Shown here: positions 8,747-18,616 of the stretch, piece by piece
How positions within the stretch are numbered: position 1 is the first letter of the stretch
Layout: each line of letters opens with the position of its first letter
Assembly: GCA_018882785.1 (NCBI GenBank)
Contig: VERI01000013.1
Location: forward strand, 1 to 40,028
Length of the DNA stretch: 40,028 nucleotides
Direction of reading: 5' to 3'
Source of the DNA: Burkholderiaceae bacterium
GTDB taxonomy: Bacteria; Pseudomonadota; Gammaproteobacteria; Burkholderiales; Burkholderiaceae_A
The notes under the pieces: model-generated
What the model saw: the letters and a program-made list of their open reading frames with translations, nothing else
What the model was told of the DNA's origin: nothing
Database searches by the model: none
Program-made: the position numbers and the translations under genes

Positions 8747-9928
8747 CTAAGCGGTTTCGTCAAAAAGCTCGCGGCCAATCAGCATGCGGCGAATTTCGCT
8801 GGTGCCTGCGCCAATCTCATAGAGCTTGGCATCGCGCCAGAGTCGGCCGGTGGGATATTCGTTGACATAGCCATTACCGCCCAGCACCTGAATCGCCTCG
8901 CCGGCCATCCATGTCGCCTTTTCGGCGGTATACAAAATCACGCCAGCTGCATCTTTACGGATTCCCCGGTGTTCACCGGAGCCGAGCTCATCGAGCCGCT
9001 TTCCAACTGCATAGCAATAGGCTCTGCAGGCCTGCAGCGTGGTGTACATATCCGCGACCTTGCCTTGAATCAGCTGAAACTCACCAATCGCCTTGCCGAA
9101 CTGCTTGCGCTCGTGAATGTAGGGCACCACCACATCCATGCACGCGGCCATGATGCCCAGCGGGCCCGCCGCGAGCACAGCCCGCTCGTAGTCCAATCCG
9201 CTCATCAGTACGCGAACGCCACCATTGAGACCGCCCAAGATATGTTCTTTGGGTACTTTGACATCCTGGAACACCAGCTCGCCGGTATGCGATCCGCGCA
9301 TCCCGAGTTTGTCGAGCTTTTGGGCGACAGAAAAGCCCGGCATTGATTTCTCGATCAGAAAAGCGGTGATGCCCCGCGGCCCAAGATCGGGCTCGGTCTT
9401 GGCGTACACCACCAAAACATCGGCATCCGGTCCGTTGGTAATCCACATTTTCGAGCCGTTAAGCACATAGTGATCACCTTGAGGATCCGCACGCAGCTTC
9501 ATACTGACGACATCAGAGCCCGCATTGGGCTCGCTCATCGCCAGCGCCCCGACATGCTCTCCAGAAATGAGCTTCGGAAGGTAACGGGCACGCTGGGCAT
9601 CGGTGCCGTTGCGCATAATCTGGTTCACGCAGAGATTCGAGTGGGCGCCGTAGGACAGGCCAACCGATGCCGAGGCCCGCGAGATTTCCTCCATCACGAT
9701 CATATGGGCCAAGTAGCCCATCTCCGCCCCGCCATAGGTCTCGGCGGCAGTCACTCCCAGCAGGCCCATATCGCCCATCTTTTTCCACAAATGCATGGGG
9801 AACTGATCCGTACGATCGAGCTCGGCGGCCAAAGGCGCAATTTCTTGCGCTGCAAAATCACGAACTGCAGACTGCAGAGCTGCGAGCTCGTCTGAGAAAC
9901 CGAAATTAAATTCCGTGATGCTTGCCAT
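8747..9928 (-). CDS. liuA: Isovaleryl-CoA dehydrogenase
   Basis: FAD-dependent dehydrogenase turning isovaleryl-CoA into 3-methylcrotonyl-CoA, the first committed liu step; electrons go to ETF. The 393 residues show ACAD signatures: [54 protein letters not shown] and [20 protein letters not shown]. The catalytic glutamate is in GLDYERAV (about residue 248), and the position used by short-chain enzymes near the C-terminus reads [11 protein letters not shown], with no Glu. This relocated base is the hallmark of isovaleryl-CoA dehydrogenase. The ATG at 9928 follows AGGGAG. It leads the minus-strand operon with liuB and liuD. A TATAGT element at 9961-9966 (minus sense) may serve it. Confidence 0.95.
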   Translation of the reverse strand: MASITEFNFGFSDELAALQSAVRDFAAQEIAPLAAELDRTDQFPMHLWKKMGDMGLLGVTAAETYGGAEMGYLAHMIVMEEISRASASVGLSYGAHSNLCVNQIMRNGTDAQRARYLPKLISGEHVGALAMSEPNAGSDVVSMKLRADPQGDHYVLNGSKMWITNGPDADVLVVYAKTEPDLGPRGITAFLIEKSMPGFSVAQKLDKLGMRGSHTGELVFQDVKVPKEHILGGLNGGVRVLMSGLDYERAVLAAGPLGIMAACMDVVVPYIHERKQFGKAIGEFQLIQGKVADMYTTLQACRAYCYAVGKRLDELGSGEHRGIRKDAAGVILYTAEKATWMAGEAIQVLGGNGYVNEYPTGRLWRDAKLYEIGAGTSEIRRMLIGRELFDETA

Positions 9929-9951
9929 TGCTGCGCTGCTCCCTGAATTTA

Positions 9952-9980
9952 TTGACGCTAACTATAGCCTTAATTAGAGT
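9952..9980 (+). promoter_or_regulatory. Probable sigma-70 promoter for the thioesterase gene
   Basis: TTGACG at 9952-9957 and TAGAGT at 9975-9980 are separated by exactly 17 bases. The element faces the thioesterase start at 10024. A minus-strand TATAGT (9961-9966) lies inside the same segment and could drive the divergent isovaleryl-CoA dehydrogenase gene, so the two promoters would overlap and could compete. No obvious palindromic operator is seen in the 95-bp gap. Confidence 0.5.
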
Positions 9981-10023
9981 GGCCCACTCAACCCATCGCC
10001 ACCTCCCTTCAAGGCAGACAAAG

Positions 10024-10413
10024 ATGCATCATCCCGACAGCCAGCTTGCCCTCCGCGTCGTTCCAATGCCGGCAGATGCCAATGCCAATGGCGATATTTT
10101 TGGCGGCTGGGTCATGGCCCAGGTCGACCTGGCCGGTGGCGTGATCGCCGTCCGGCGGGCCCGCGGTCGGGTCGCGACCGTGGCGGTAAACAGCTTTCAG
10201 TTCAAGCAGCCAGTATCCATCGGCGATGTGCTGAGCTTTTGGGCGCGGGAGGTTCGCGTCGGCAAGACCTCGATTACTGTCCAGGTCGAGGTCACCGCTG
10301 AACGGCATCCCGAAAACCCCATCACCGTGAAAGTCACCGACGCCACCCTGACCTATGTCGCAATTGACCGGTCGGGCAATAAGCGGGAGATTCCTAACGC
10401 AGGGTCTCCCTGA
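10024..10413 (+). CDS. Acyl-CoA thioesterase, YciA-like hotdog fold
   Basis: Small hotdog-fold thioesterase, 129 residues, expected to hydrolyse acyl-CoA to free acid and CoA. The segment ANGDIFGGWVMAQVDLAGG is the BFIT/YciA-type active-site motif, with the catalytic Asp in MAQVD and Asn-Gly-Asp before the helix. VAVNSFQFKQPVSIGDVL forms the central strand. The frame is open further upstream, but the ATG at 10024 (MHHPDSQLALRVVPMP) fits homologues and has AAGG upstream. It lies 69 bp before icmF in the same direction and diverges from isovaleryl-CoA dehydrogenase. It may release CoA trapped in branched or short acyl-CoA pools; the substrate is unknown. Confidence 0.88.
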   Translation: MHHPDSQLALRVVPMPADANANGDIFGGWVMAQVDLAGGVIAVRRARGRVATVAVNSFQFKQPVSIGDVLSFWAREVRVGKTSITVQVEVTAERHPENPITVKVTDATLTYVAIDRSGNKREIPNAGSP

Positions 10414-10482
10414 ATAGGGCTGGGCCTGTTTATCTGATACTGTTTTCCATCAAGATTCCTTAACACCCACCTCAGCGCGCGC

Positions 10483-13400
10483 ATGACAGACCATTCGATT
10501 CTCAAAAATCTCCCGAATGCGGTCAGCCGCGATATTCCGCCGCGTTTTGTCACGGCGGCCTCTCTTTTTGATGGCCACGATGCCTCCATCAGCATCGTGC
10601 GACGCATCCTGCAGGATCAAGGCTGCGAGGTCATTCACCTTGGCCATAACCGATCTGTATCTGAGATCGTGAATACCGCTATCCAAGAAGACGCCCAGGG
10701 CATTGCGGTTTCCAGCTACCAGGGCGGTCACGTCGAGTTTTTCAAGTTCATGGTCGACTCGCTGCGTGAACAAGGCGCAGAGAACATTCGGGTGTTTGGC
10801 GGCGGAGGCGGCGTGATCGTCGCCTCGGAGATCAAAGAACTCATGGACTACGGTGTGACCTGCATCTACAGCCCAGAGGACGGACAGCGCCTGGGACTGC
10901 AGGGAATGATCGTGGATATGGTGCAGCGCTCGCTGCCACAACGCTTTGATGGTGGATCCGTCCTGATGCAATCCCTACAGGCCAAGGACCAATACGGACC
11001 ATCCAGCGGACGCACACTCGGCCGTCTGATTAGTCTTGCGGAAAACGGCTGGCTGGGTGCGGCTGAATTAGAGGCACTGCGTGCACAGACCCGGCAGCGG
11101 CCCCCGGTCATTGGCATTACCGGCACAGGCGGCGCAGGGAAATCATCGCTGACCGATGAGCTGGTATTGCGGTTCAGAATTGATCATGGTGATGACATTC
11201 GTATCGCCATTCTGTCAATCGATCCGACGCGAAGAAAATCCCACGGTGCGCTGCTGGGTGACCGTATTCGCATGAATGCGATTAACCATCCGAATATCTA
11301 TATGCGCTCGCTGGCAACACGCGATGCAGGCAGCGAGATCAGCCAGGCCCTGCCCCAGGCCATTGAGTGCTGCCGTATGGCGGGCTTTGACCTGATCGTG
11401 GTCGAGACCTCCGGCATCGGCCAGGGAGATGCTGCAGTGGTACCCCACGTGGACCGCAGCCTGTATGTCATGACCCCCGAATTCGGAGCAGCAAGCCAGC
11501 TAGAGAAAATCGACATGCTGGACTTCGCGCATTTCGTGGCGATCAATAAATTCGACCGTCGCGGTGCGGAGGATGCACTTCGCGATGTCAGCAAACAAGT
11601 TCAGCGCAATCGTGGAGACTGGACCAGCAGTCTTGAGTCGATGCCTGTCTTTGGCACTCAGGCGTCTCGGTTTAATGATGATGGCGTGACATCGCTGTAT
11701 CACGCGATTGCCGATGAGCTCGGCAAAATCGGACTAAAACCTTCGTCAGGCCGGCTGCCCCGCACTGGCGTACGGTATTCCCACTCGCGCGATGCCATCA
11801 TCCCCGCCGCCCGCTCCCGATACCTTGCTGAGATTGCCCAGAGCATCCGGGACTATCGCGCCCGTGTCGTGCAGCAGTCCAGACTTGCCCGAGAACTGCA
11901 GCAGCTCAAGGCCTCGCGCGATATGGCGCAGGCAGCAGGATTGCAGCCAAACTTTAACGAGCTAATCACAGAGCGCGAGCGACAAATCGGCAAGTCAGAA
12001 CAGCTTCTCATCGAGCAGTGGCCAGCGATTGCCCATGCCTATCGGCAGGAGGTGCTGGAGACAAAGATACGTGATCGTGTCGACCGCCAAGAGCTCTGGG
12101 TGAACACGTTATCTGGCAGCAAAATGCCCCGCGTAGGTCTGCCTAAGTTTCATGATCATGGCGATATCCTGAACTGGCGCATGCTAGAAAACCTCCCGGG
12201 CCACTTCCCCTATACGGCGGGCGTGTTCCCCTTTAAGCGGGCGGATGAAGACCCAACCCGGATGTTTGCTGGCGAGGGGGATCCTGACCGCACCAACCGA
12301 CGCTTCAAACTACTTGCAGCCGATATGCCGGCGATTCGGTTATCGACCGCATTCGACTCCGTCACACTGTATGGCAGTGATCCCGGAGAGCGTCCGGATA
12401 TCTACGGCAAGGTGGGCAACTCCGGGGTTTCTGTTGCCACTTTGGACGACATGAAGGCCTTATACGCCGGTTTTACGCTCTGTGCTCCCTCAACGTCTGT
12501 CTCGATGACCATCAACGGTCCTGCGCCGGCAATTCTCGCGATGTTTTTTAATGCGGCTATCGACCAACAGATTGAGCACTTCAAACGGGAACAAGGCCGA
12601 TCGCCATCCGTAGACGAGGCCAAGGCCATTCGATCCGATGTCCTGCGCAACGTGCGCGGCACCGTTCAGGCCGACATTCTGAAAGAGGATCAGGGCCAAA
12701 ACACCTGTATTTTTTCGACCGATTTCAGCCTCAAGGTCATGGGCGACATCCAAGAATTTTTTGTCGCCAATGGCGTACGCAACTTTTACTCGGTATCGAT
12801 CTCGGGCTATCACATCGCCGAGGCCGGTGCCAATCCAATCTCCCAGCTTGCATTTACGCTCTCCAACGCATTTACCTATGTAGAGTCTTACCTTGCCCGC
12901 GGGATGAAGATCGACGACTTTGCGCAAAACCTGTCGTTTTTCTTTAGCAACGGCATGGATCCGGAGTACGCCGTACTTGGGCGGGTAGCCCGTCGGATCT
13001 GGGCGCTCGCCATGCGCGAGAAATATGGCGCGAACGAACGCAGCCAGAAACTGAAATACCACATTCAGACATCCGGCAGAAGCCTGCACGCTCAGGAAAT
13101 TGATTTCAATGACATCCGCACAACGCTGCAGGCCCTGATCGCGATTTACGACAACTGCAACTCGCTGCACACCAATGCCTACGACGAGGCAATCACCACC
13201 CCAACCGAGGAAAGCGTTCGCCGCGCAATGGCGATTCAGCTGATCATCAACCGGGAGTGGGGGCTGTCGAAGTCAGACAACCCGAATCAAGGCTCTTTTA
13301 TCATCGAAGAGCTCACCGATCTGGTCGAGGCCGCCGTGCTTGCAGAGTTCGAGCGCATCTCTGAGCGGGGCGGCGTTCTCGGCGCCATGGAAACGGGCTA

Positions 13401-13755
13401 CCAGCGTGGAAAGATCCAGGATGAATCCATGCACTACGAGCATCTCAAACACACTGGAGAGCTGCAGATCATCGGGGTGAATACGTTCCGCGGCCCTAAT
13501 ACCGCTGAGGGTCCCGAGACGATTGAGCTGGCCCGATCGACCGAGGATGAGAAGCGCAGCCAGCTCAGGCGTCTATCCGAGTTTCATCAGGTGCATGGCG
13601 CTGAAGCATCGGCGTCACTAGAGCGCCTACAGCAGACCGTGATCCGTGGCGGAAACGTATTTGAAGAACTCATGAATGCAGTCCGCACCTGCTCCCTGGG
13701 GCAGATCACGGAAGCCCTCTATGCGGTCGGCGGCCAGTACCGCCGGAATATGTAA
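10483..13755 (+). CDS. icmF: Fused isobutyryl-CoA mutase (IcmF)
   Basis: Adenosylcobalamin enzyme that interconverts isobutyryl-CoA and n-butyryl-CoA, with its G-protein chaperone built in. Domains over 1090 residues: cobalamin-binding domain at about 20-150 ([11 protein letters not shown], with cobalt-ligand His32, then [12 protein letters not shown] and FGGGGGVIV), a MeaB-type GTPase at about 205-420 (Walker A GTGGAGKS at 214-221, [24 protein letters not shown] at 355-358), a linker, and the TIM-barrel mutase domain from about 560 to the end ([31 protein letters not shown]). This domain order is diagnostic of IcmF and not of methylmalonyl-CoA mutase. The classic DxHxxG loop reads Asp-Gly-His-Asp-Ala-Ser. 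No strong ribosome-binding site precedes the ATG. IcmF enzymes can also slowly interconvert isovaleryl-CoA and pivalyl-CoA. The ligase gene follows after 20 bp. Confidence 0.96.
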   Translation: MTDHSILKNLPNAVSRDIPPRFVTAASLFDGHDASISIVRRILQDQGCEVIHLGHNRSVSEIVNTAIQEDAQGIAVSSYQGGHVEFFKFMVDSLREQGAENIRVFGGGGGVIVASEIKELMDYGVTCIYSPEDGQRLGLQGMIVDMVQRSLPQRFDGGSVLMQSLQAKDQYGPSSGRTLGRLISLAENGWLGAAELEALRAQTRQRPPVIGITGTGGAGKSSLTDELVLRFRIDHGDDIRIAILSIDPTRRKSHGALLGDRIRMNAINHPNIYMRSLATRDAGSEISQALPQAIECCRMAGFDLIVVETSGIGQGDAAVVPHVDRSLYVMTPEFGAASQLEKIDMLDFAHFVAINKFDRRGAEDALRDVSKQVQRNRGDWTSSLESMPVFGTQASRFNDDGVTSLYHAIADELGKIGLKPSSGRLPRTGVRYSHSRDAIIPAARSRYLAEIAQSIRDYRARVVQQSRLARELQQLKASRDMAQAAGLQPNFNELITERERQIGKSEQLLIEQWPAIAHAYRQEVLETKIRDRVDRQELWVNTLSGSKMPRVGLPKFHDHGDILNWRMLENLPGHFPYTAGVFPFKRADEDPTRMFAGEGDPDRTNRRFKLLAADMPAIRLSTAFDSVTLYGSDPGERPDIYGKVGNSGVSVATLDDMKALYAGFTLCAPSTSVSMTINGPAPAILAMFFNAAIDQQIEHFKREQGRSPSVDEAKAIRSDVLRNVRGTVQADILKEDQGQNTCIFSTDFSLKVMGDIQEFFVANGVRNFYSVSISGYHIAEAGANPISQLAFTLSNAFTYVESYLARGMKIDDFAQNLSFFFSNGMDPEYAVLGRVARRIWALAMREKYGANERSQKLKYHIQTSGRSLHAQEIDFNDIRTTLQALIAIYDNCNSLHTNAYDEAITTPTEESVRRAMAIQLIINREWGLSKSDNPNQGSFIIEELTDLVEAAVLAEFERISERGGVLGAMETGYQRGKIQDESMHYEHLKHTGELQIIGVNTFRGPNTAEGPETIELARSTEDEKRSQLRRLSEFHQVHGAEASASLERLQQTVIRGGNVFEELMNAVRTCSLGQITEALYAVGGQYRRNM

Positions 13756-13775
13756 CCAACACAGGACGCAACAAG

Positions 13776-15719
13776 GTGATCGCTGCCGCACACATGACTT
13801 TTCCACGCGCCTTGCGCGAACATGCTCGGGTCAGACCCGACCGTCCGGCCTATCGCGAGAAATATCTCGGCATATGGCAGACCGAGACATGGGGCCAGGC
13901 CTATGAGACAGTCCGTCTACTCGCATGTGGTCTTGCAAGCCTCGGATTTAAACGCGGCATGACCCTCGGCATTATTGGTGATAACCGCCCCAAGCTCTAC
14001 CAGGCGATGCTCGCCGCCCAGAGCCTTGGCGGCATTGCAGTGCCCCTCTACCAGGACTCCATTGCCGCTGAGATGGTGTATGTGCTGCAAAACGCCGATG
14101 TGAGTTTTGCGTTTGCGGAAGACCAGGAGCAGGTCGATAAACTGCTCGAAATCAATGAAGATGTCCACCTGCTGCATAACGTGTTCTATCTTGATCCGCG
14201 CGGCATGCGGAATTACCAGCATGACCACATCAAGCCGGTTGAAGATCTCCTGGAGGCCGGCCGTGCCTTTCATCAGGCCCATCCCGATTTCTTTGACCGT
14301 GAGGTGGATCTGGGAACGCCCGAAGATGTCTGCGTGATTCTGTACACCTCAGGCACAACCGGCCGGCCCAAGGGGGTCTGCCAGACGCACGCCTCCATGC
14401 TCGGTGCCGGCCATGGCGCCTGCTCGGTGGATAGTCTCAGTGATCAAGACAACACCATGGCGTATCTGCCGATGGCCTGGGTCGGTGACTTTCTCTTCTC
14501 GATGGCCCAGTGCATGGCCAGCGGATTTACGATTAACTGCCCAGAGTCTCGCGAGACAGTCTCGATGGACATGAAAGAGATTGGTCCAAGCTACTACTTT
14601 GCGCCGCCACGGGTCTACGAGGGGCTGCTGACATCGGTCACCATTCGTATGGAAGACGCCAGTCCGATGAAGCAGAAAATGTTCAACTATTTCATGGGCG
14701 TGGCGCGAAAATGTGGGGCTGAACTTCTCGATGGCCACGATGTTCCGCTGCCGATGCGCCTGCTCTACGGCCTCGGCAATCTGATGGTCTATGGTCCGCT
14801 GCGCAACACCCTGGGGATGAGCAATATTCGGGTGGCCTATACCGCAGGTGAGGCGATCGGCCCCGACCTCTTTCGCTTTTACCGATCCATTGGCATCAAT
14901 CTGAAGCAGTTATACGGCCAGACCGAGAGCTGCGCCTATGCCTGCATTCAGCGCAACGGTGAGGTGAAATATGACTCTGTTGGTAAGCCATCCCCGGGGG
15001 TGGAGATCAAGATCGGCGAGAACAGTGAAGTCCTGGTTCGTGGTGTCTCTTTGCTAAAGGAGTACTACAAAAACCCCGAGGCGACTGCCGAATCCATCGA
15101 CCGGGAAGGCTACTTCCACACGGGTGATGCGGGTGTCATCGATAGCGATGGCGACCTTCGGATCATTGACCGTGCCAAGGATGTCTCCAAGATGGCCGAT
15201 GGCAAGGTCTTTGCGCCGAAGTACATTGAAAACAAGCTCAAATTCTTTAGCTTTATCAAAGAGGCTGTCGTATTCGGCGCAGGCCGCGACAGTATTGGCG
15301 CGTTTATCAACATCGACTTTGAGGCAGTGGGTAACTGGGCAGAGCGCCGAGACATTGCCTACTCGGGCTACATTGATCTTGCCGGCAATCCAGCCGTTGC
15401 AGAGCTCATTACGGGCTGTATCGAAAAAATGAACCAGGAGCTCTCCCATGAAAGCATGCTTGGCCACGCCCAGATCTCGCGCTTTCTAATTCTGCATAAA
15501 GAGCTCGACCCGGATGACGATGAGCTCACCAGAACACGGAAGGTGCGCAGGAGCTTTATCGAAGACAAATACAAGGTCCTGATCGATGCCATCTACGGAG
15601 GACTGAAGGAACAATTCATTGAGACAGCGGTGCGTTTTGAGGATGGCCGAACCGGAAAGGTCTCCGCCACGCTCAGGGTCCACGACACCAAAACCTTCCC
15701 CTACGGAGGGACCAAATGA
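13776..15719 (+). CDS. AMP-forming acyl-CoA ligase linked to Liv-type importer
   Basis: Adenylate-forming enzyme of the long-chain acyl-CoA synthetase type, which would activate a carboxylic acid with ATP and CoA. It has 647 residues. Motif A3 is intact (TSGTTGRPKG at about 191-200); later YGQTESCAY, GYFHTGDAG, and RAKDVSKMADGKVFAPKYIE represent A5, A7 and A8. The C-terminal part carries an insertion typical of the group usually annotated long-chain fatty-acid-CoA ligase and found beside Liv transporters in betaproteobacteria. The GTG at 13776 has AGGA nine bases upstream; an ATG six codons on is the alternative. Its TGA overlaps the ATG of the next ATPase gene (ATGA), which implies translational coupling. 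The substrate is unknown: straight-chain, branched-chain and aromatic acids are all possible. Confidence 0.9.
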   Translation: MIAAAHMTFPRALREHARVRPDRPAYREKYLGIWQTETWGQAYETVRLLACGLASLGFKRGMTLGIIGDNRPKLYQAMLAAQSLGGIAVPLYQDSIAAEMVYVLQNADVSFAFAEDQEQVDKLLEINEDVHLLHNVFYLDPRGMRNYQHDHIKPVEDLLEAGRAFHQAHPDFFDREVDLGTPEDVCVILYTSGTTGRPKGVCQTHASMLGAGHGACSVDSLSDQDNTMAYLPMAWVGDFLFSMAQCMASGFTINCPESRETVSMDMKEIGPSYYFAPPRVYEGLLTSVTIRMEDASPMKQKMFNYFMGVARKCGAELLDGHDVPLPMRLLYGLGNLMVYGPLRNTLGMSNIRVAYTAGEAIGPDLFRFYRSIGINLKQLYGQTESCAYACIQRNGEVKYDSVGKPSPGVEIKIGENSEVLVRGVSLLKEYYKNPEATAESIDREGYFHTGDAGVIDSDGDLRIIDRAKDVSKMADGKVFAPKYIENKLKFFSFIKEAVVFGAGRDSIGAFINIDFEAVGNWAERRDIAYSGYIDLAGNPAVAELITGCIEKMNQELSHESMLGHAQISRFLILHKELDPDDDELTRTRKVRRSFIEDKYKVLIDAIYGGLKEQFIETAVRFEDGRTGKVSATLRVHDTKTFPYGGTK

Positions 15720-16492
15720 GCGGCAGCGATATCATCCTCGAGGTCCGTGGCATCAGCCTGTCGTTTGGCGGTGTCCAGGCCCTATCGAACATTTCCTTCG
15801 ATGTTCAGCGCGGCGAGATCCGTTCCATCATCGGTCCAAATGGGGCAGGAAAAAGCTCCATGCTCAACTGCATTAATGGCGCATACAAGCCGCAGGAGGG
15901 GCAGATTGTCTTCGAGGGCGAAACGCTCGACGATGTGAATCCGCATCGGATGGCCAGCCTTGGCGTTGCCCGAACTTTTCAGAATCTGGCGCTGTTCAAG
16001 GGAATGTCGGTGCTCGACAACATCATGACCGGCCGAAACCTGCGGATGAAATCTAACCTCTTTCTGCAGGCATTGCGCCTCGGTCCCGCGGAGCGTGAAG
16101 AGATCAGACATCGGGAGTTCGTTGAAGAGATCATCGACTTTCTCGGCATCCAACAGCACCGCCGCACGCCAGTGGGCCAGCTGCCCTATGGCCTGCAGAA
16201 ACGGGTGGATCTGGGACGGGCACTTGCGATGGAGCCGAAGCTGCTGCTGCTGGATGAGCCGATGGCCGGCATGAACGTGGAAGAGAAACAGGACATGTGC
16301 CGTTTCATTCTCGACGTCAATGACGAATTTGGAACCACAATTGTTCTGATCGAACACGATATGAGCGTGGTGATGGATATCTCTGAGCGGGTTGTCGTAT
16401 TGGACTACGGCAAGAAGATTGGCGACGGTGTTCCGGACGATGTCCGACAGAACCCCGATGTGATTAACGCCTACCTGGGCACCGAGCATTAA
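15716..16492 (+). CDS. ABC importer ATP-binding protein, LivG type
   Basis: First of two ATPases of a branched-chain-amino-acid-type (HAAT family) importer. 258 residues. Walker A is GPNGAGKSS, the LivG-specific VARTFQNLALFKGMSVLDNI follows, then a signature-like LPYGLQKRVDLGRALAMEP and Walker B LLLLDEPMAGM with H-loop IEHDMSVV. The signature reads LPYGLQKR instead of LSGGQ, as is common in LivG relatives beside this ligase. Its ATG overlaps the ligase stop codon by four bases. Permease and binding-protein genes follow in order, so the transporter is complete. Confidence 0.93.
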   Translation: MSGSDIILEVRGISLSFGGVQALSNISFDVQRGEIRSIIGPNGAGKSSMLNCINGAYKPQEGQIVFEGETLDDVNPHRMASLGVARTFQNLALFKGMSVLDNIMTGRNLRMKSNLFLQALRLGPAEREEIRHREFVEEIIDFLGIQQHRRTPVGQLPYGLQKRVDLGRALAMEPKLLLLDEPMAGMNVEEKQDMCRFILDVNDEFGTTIVLIEHDMSVVMDISERVVVLDYGKKIGDGVPDDVRQNPDVINAYLGTEH

Positions 16493-16509
16493 GGGGGAAT
16501 AGCCACATC

Positions 16510-17439
16510 ATGGGATTTTTCTTTGAAACTTTGATCGGCGGACTCATGGCGGGCGTGCTGTATTCGCTGGTTGCCCTGGGCTTTGTACTGATCTTTAAAG
16601 CCTCCGGTGTCTTCAACTTCGCACAGGGCGCCATGGTGCTCTTTGCCGCCCTCGCCATGGCGCGTTTTTCTGAATGGATACCGGCGCTCCTGGGCTTCGA
16701 CAGCAAACTGCTTGGAAATCTGATTGCCTTTGTCTTGGCCGCCCTTCTCATGTTTGCCTTTGCCTGGGTGGTTGAAAAACTGGTGCTACGGCCACTGGTC
16801 AACCAAGAGGCCGTCACCTTGCTGATGGCCACCCTTGGGGTCACATATTTCCTGGATGGTTTTGGCCAGACTATTTTTGGCAGCTCGGTCTACAAAATTG
16901 ATATCGGCATGCCCAAGGAGCCGATATTTCTGCTTCAGTCGGTGTTCGAAGGCGGCATCCTGATTAGCAAAGAAGACCTCTACGCCTCGATTGTGGCGGC
17001 CGCACTTGTGGCCGCACTGACCATCTTTTTTCAGAAAACGTCGACAGGCCGCGCCCTGCGTGCGGTGGCCGATGACCACCAGGCAGCCCAGTCGATCGGC
17101 ATTCCGCTCAACCGGATGTGGGTCATCGTGTGGTGTGTTGCAGGCATTACAGCGCTTGTGGCGGGCGTGATCTGGGGATCCAAGATCGGTGTGCAGTTTT
17201 CGCTCACCACCGTCGCTTTAAAGGCTTTGCCGGTGATCATTTTGGGCGGGCTGACATCCGTGCCCGGCGCCATCATCGGAGGGCTGCTGATCGGGGTGGG
17301 AGAAAAACTCTCCGAGGTGTATATCGGCCCGTTCTTCGGCGGTGGGATCGAGATCTGGTTCTCCTACGTTCTGGCGCTGTTGGTACTTCTGGTGCGGCCG
17401 CAGGGCCTGTTTGGCGAAAAAATTATCGATCGGGTCTAG
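16510..17439 (+). CDS. ABC importer permease, LivH type
   Basis: Inner-membrane permease of the HAAT importer, 309 residues. It begins MGFFFETLIGGLMAGVLYSL and has about eight hydrophobic segments. The conserved family stretches are KASGVFNFAQGAMVLFAA near the N-terminus and GRALRAVADDHQAAQSIGI, the cytoplasmic coupling loop. VIWGSKIGVQFSLTTVALKA and LGGLTSVPGAIIGGL are the late LivH signatures. It starts 17 bp after the LivG-type gene, with a GGGGGA ribosome site, and is followed 12 bp later by the partner permease. Confidence 0.93.
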   Translation: MGFFFETLIGGLMAGVLYSLVALGFVLIFKASGVFNFAQGAMVLFAALAMARFSEWIPALLGFDSKLLGNLIAFVLAALLMFAFAWVVEKLVLRPLVNQEAVTLLMATLGVTYFLDGFGQTIFGSSVYKIDIGMPKEPIFLLQSVFEGGILISKEDLYASIVAAALVAALTIFFQKTSTGRALRAVADDHQAAQSIGIPLNRMWVIVWCVAGITALVAGVIWGSKIGVQFSLTTVALKALPVIILGGLTSVPGAIIGGLLIGVGEKLSEVYIGPFFGGGIEIWFSYVLALLVLLVRPQGLFGEKIIDRV

Positions 17440-17451
17440 GGAGAAAGCCGC

Positions 17452-18528
17452 GTGATCTACAGAGAAAATGGCCAGTTCAAGGTCAATTACCGGGCCGACC
17501 AACAGATTTTTCCAATCGCCCAGGACCGATTTTTTGTTCTCGGGCTTATCGCGCTTGCTGCAGTCGCGGTCCCCATGTTGGCCAGCGACTATACGCTCAA
17601 GGCCATTCTGGTCCCATTCCTTATCCTGTCGCTTGCCGCCATCGGCGTGAATATCCTCGTCGGCTATTGCGGGCAGATCTCGTTGGGCTCGGGCGCCTTT
17701 ATGGCCGTAGGGGCCTACATGGCCTACAACGTATTTGTCCGCATTGATGGGATGCCGCTGATCATCGCCCTGCTATCGGGAGGCTTCTTTGCCACGGTCG
17801 TGGGCGTGATCTTTGGAATTCCCAGCCTGCGGGTCAAGGGCCTATACCTCGCCGTGGCCACCCTCGCCGCCCAGTTTTTCTGCGACTGGGCGTTTAGCCG
17901 CATCTCTTGGTTCACCAACGACAGTTCATCCGGTTCGGTGGCTGTGTCGGATCTGACCGTGCTCGGCTGGACCATCAATACCCCCGTCGATAAATATCTG
18001 TTCTGCCTTGCCTTTGTCTCGCTGTTTGCGCTCTTAGCAAAAAATCTCGTCCGCTCATCCATCGGCCGCCAGTGGATGGCGATCCGAGATATGGACGTTG
18101 CCGCAGCGGTAATTGGAATTCGGCCGGTCTACGCCAAGCTGAGCGCGTTTGCTGTGAGCTCGTTTATCGTTGGCGTGGCGGGCGCCCTGTGGGGATTTGT
18201 CCATCTGGGATCGTGGGAGCCCTTGGCCTTCTCAATTGACCGCTCCTTTCAGCTGCTCTTCGTGGTGATCATCGGCGGCCTTGGATCGATTATGGGCAGC
18301 TTTATGGGCGCCGCCTTTATCGTTGTCTTGCCGATTTTCCTCAGCCAGGCGCTGCCCATGATTGGCAACCTTTTTGGCGTGGAAGTATCGATCGCCATGG
18401 TCTCCCATGCCGAGTTCATGATCTTTGGCGCCCTGATTGTCTGGTTCCTAATCGCTGAGCCCCACGGCCTAGCAAAGCTGTGGAGTATAGGAAAACAAAA
18501 GCTCAGACTATGGCCCTTCCCGCATTAA
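17452..18528 (+). CDS. ABC importer permease, LivM type
   Basis: Second permease of the importer, 358 residues with many hydrophobic segments. It shows ILVGYCGQISLGSGAFMAVG, FGIPSLRVKGLYLAVATL and RSSIGRQWMAIRDMDVAAAV, the LivM pattern. GLGSIMGSFMGAAFIV marks the final coupling region. The N-terminus has an extended soluble segment of about 25 residues before the first membrane span. The start is GTG at 17452, directly after AGGGAGA. It is 12 bp downstream of the LivH-type gene. An 88-bp gap follows before the binding-protein gene. Confidence 0.92.
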   Translation: MIYRENGQFKVNYRADQQIFPIAQDRFFVLGLIALAAVAVPMLASDYTLKAILVPFLILSLAAIGVNILVGYCGQISLGSGAFMAVGAYMAYNVFVRIDGMPLIIALLSGGFFATVVGVIFGIPSLRVKGLYLAVATLAAQFFCDWAFSRISWFTNDSSSGSVAVSDLTVLGWTINTPVDKYLFCLAFVSLFALLAKNLVRSSIGRQWMAIRDMDVAAAVIGIRPVYAKLSAFAVSSFIVGVAGALWGFVHLGSWEPLAFSIDRSFQLLFVVIIGGLGSIMGSFMGAAFIVVLPIFLSQALPMIGNLFGVEVSIAMVSHAEFMIFGALIVWFLIAEPHGLAKLWSIGKQKLRLWPFPH

Positions 18529-18616
18529 ACGTTCGGGGTTACCCCTTATCGACTCATTTAACTTTAATTTCTACCGTCAATCCGTACCACACCAACACCA
18601 TCGAGGAGACCGTCGT

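Noticed and set aside
12490-13170. 226-codon minus-strand frame inside icmF
   Set aside because: It lies within a strongly conserved coding region on the other strand; no family resemblance.
15782-16489. 235-codon minus-strand frame opposite the LivG-type gene
   Set aside because: It is a mirror frame of a well-supported ATPase gene, with no ribosome-binding site or motif.
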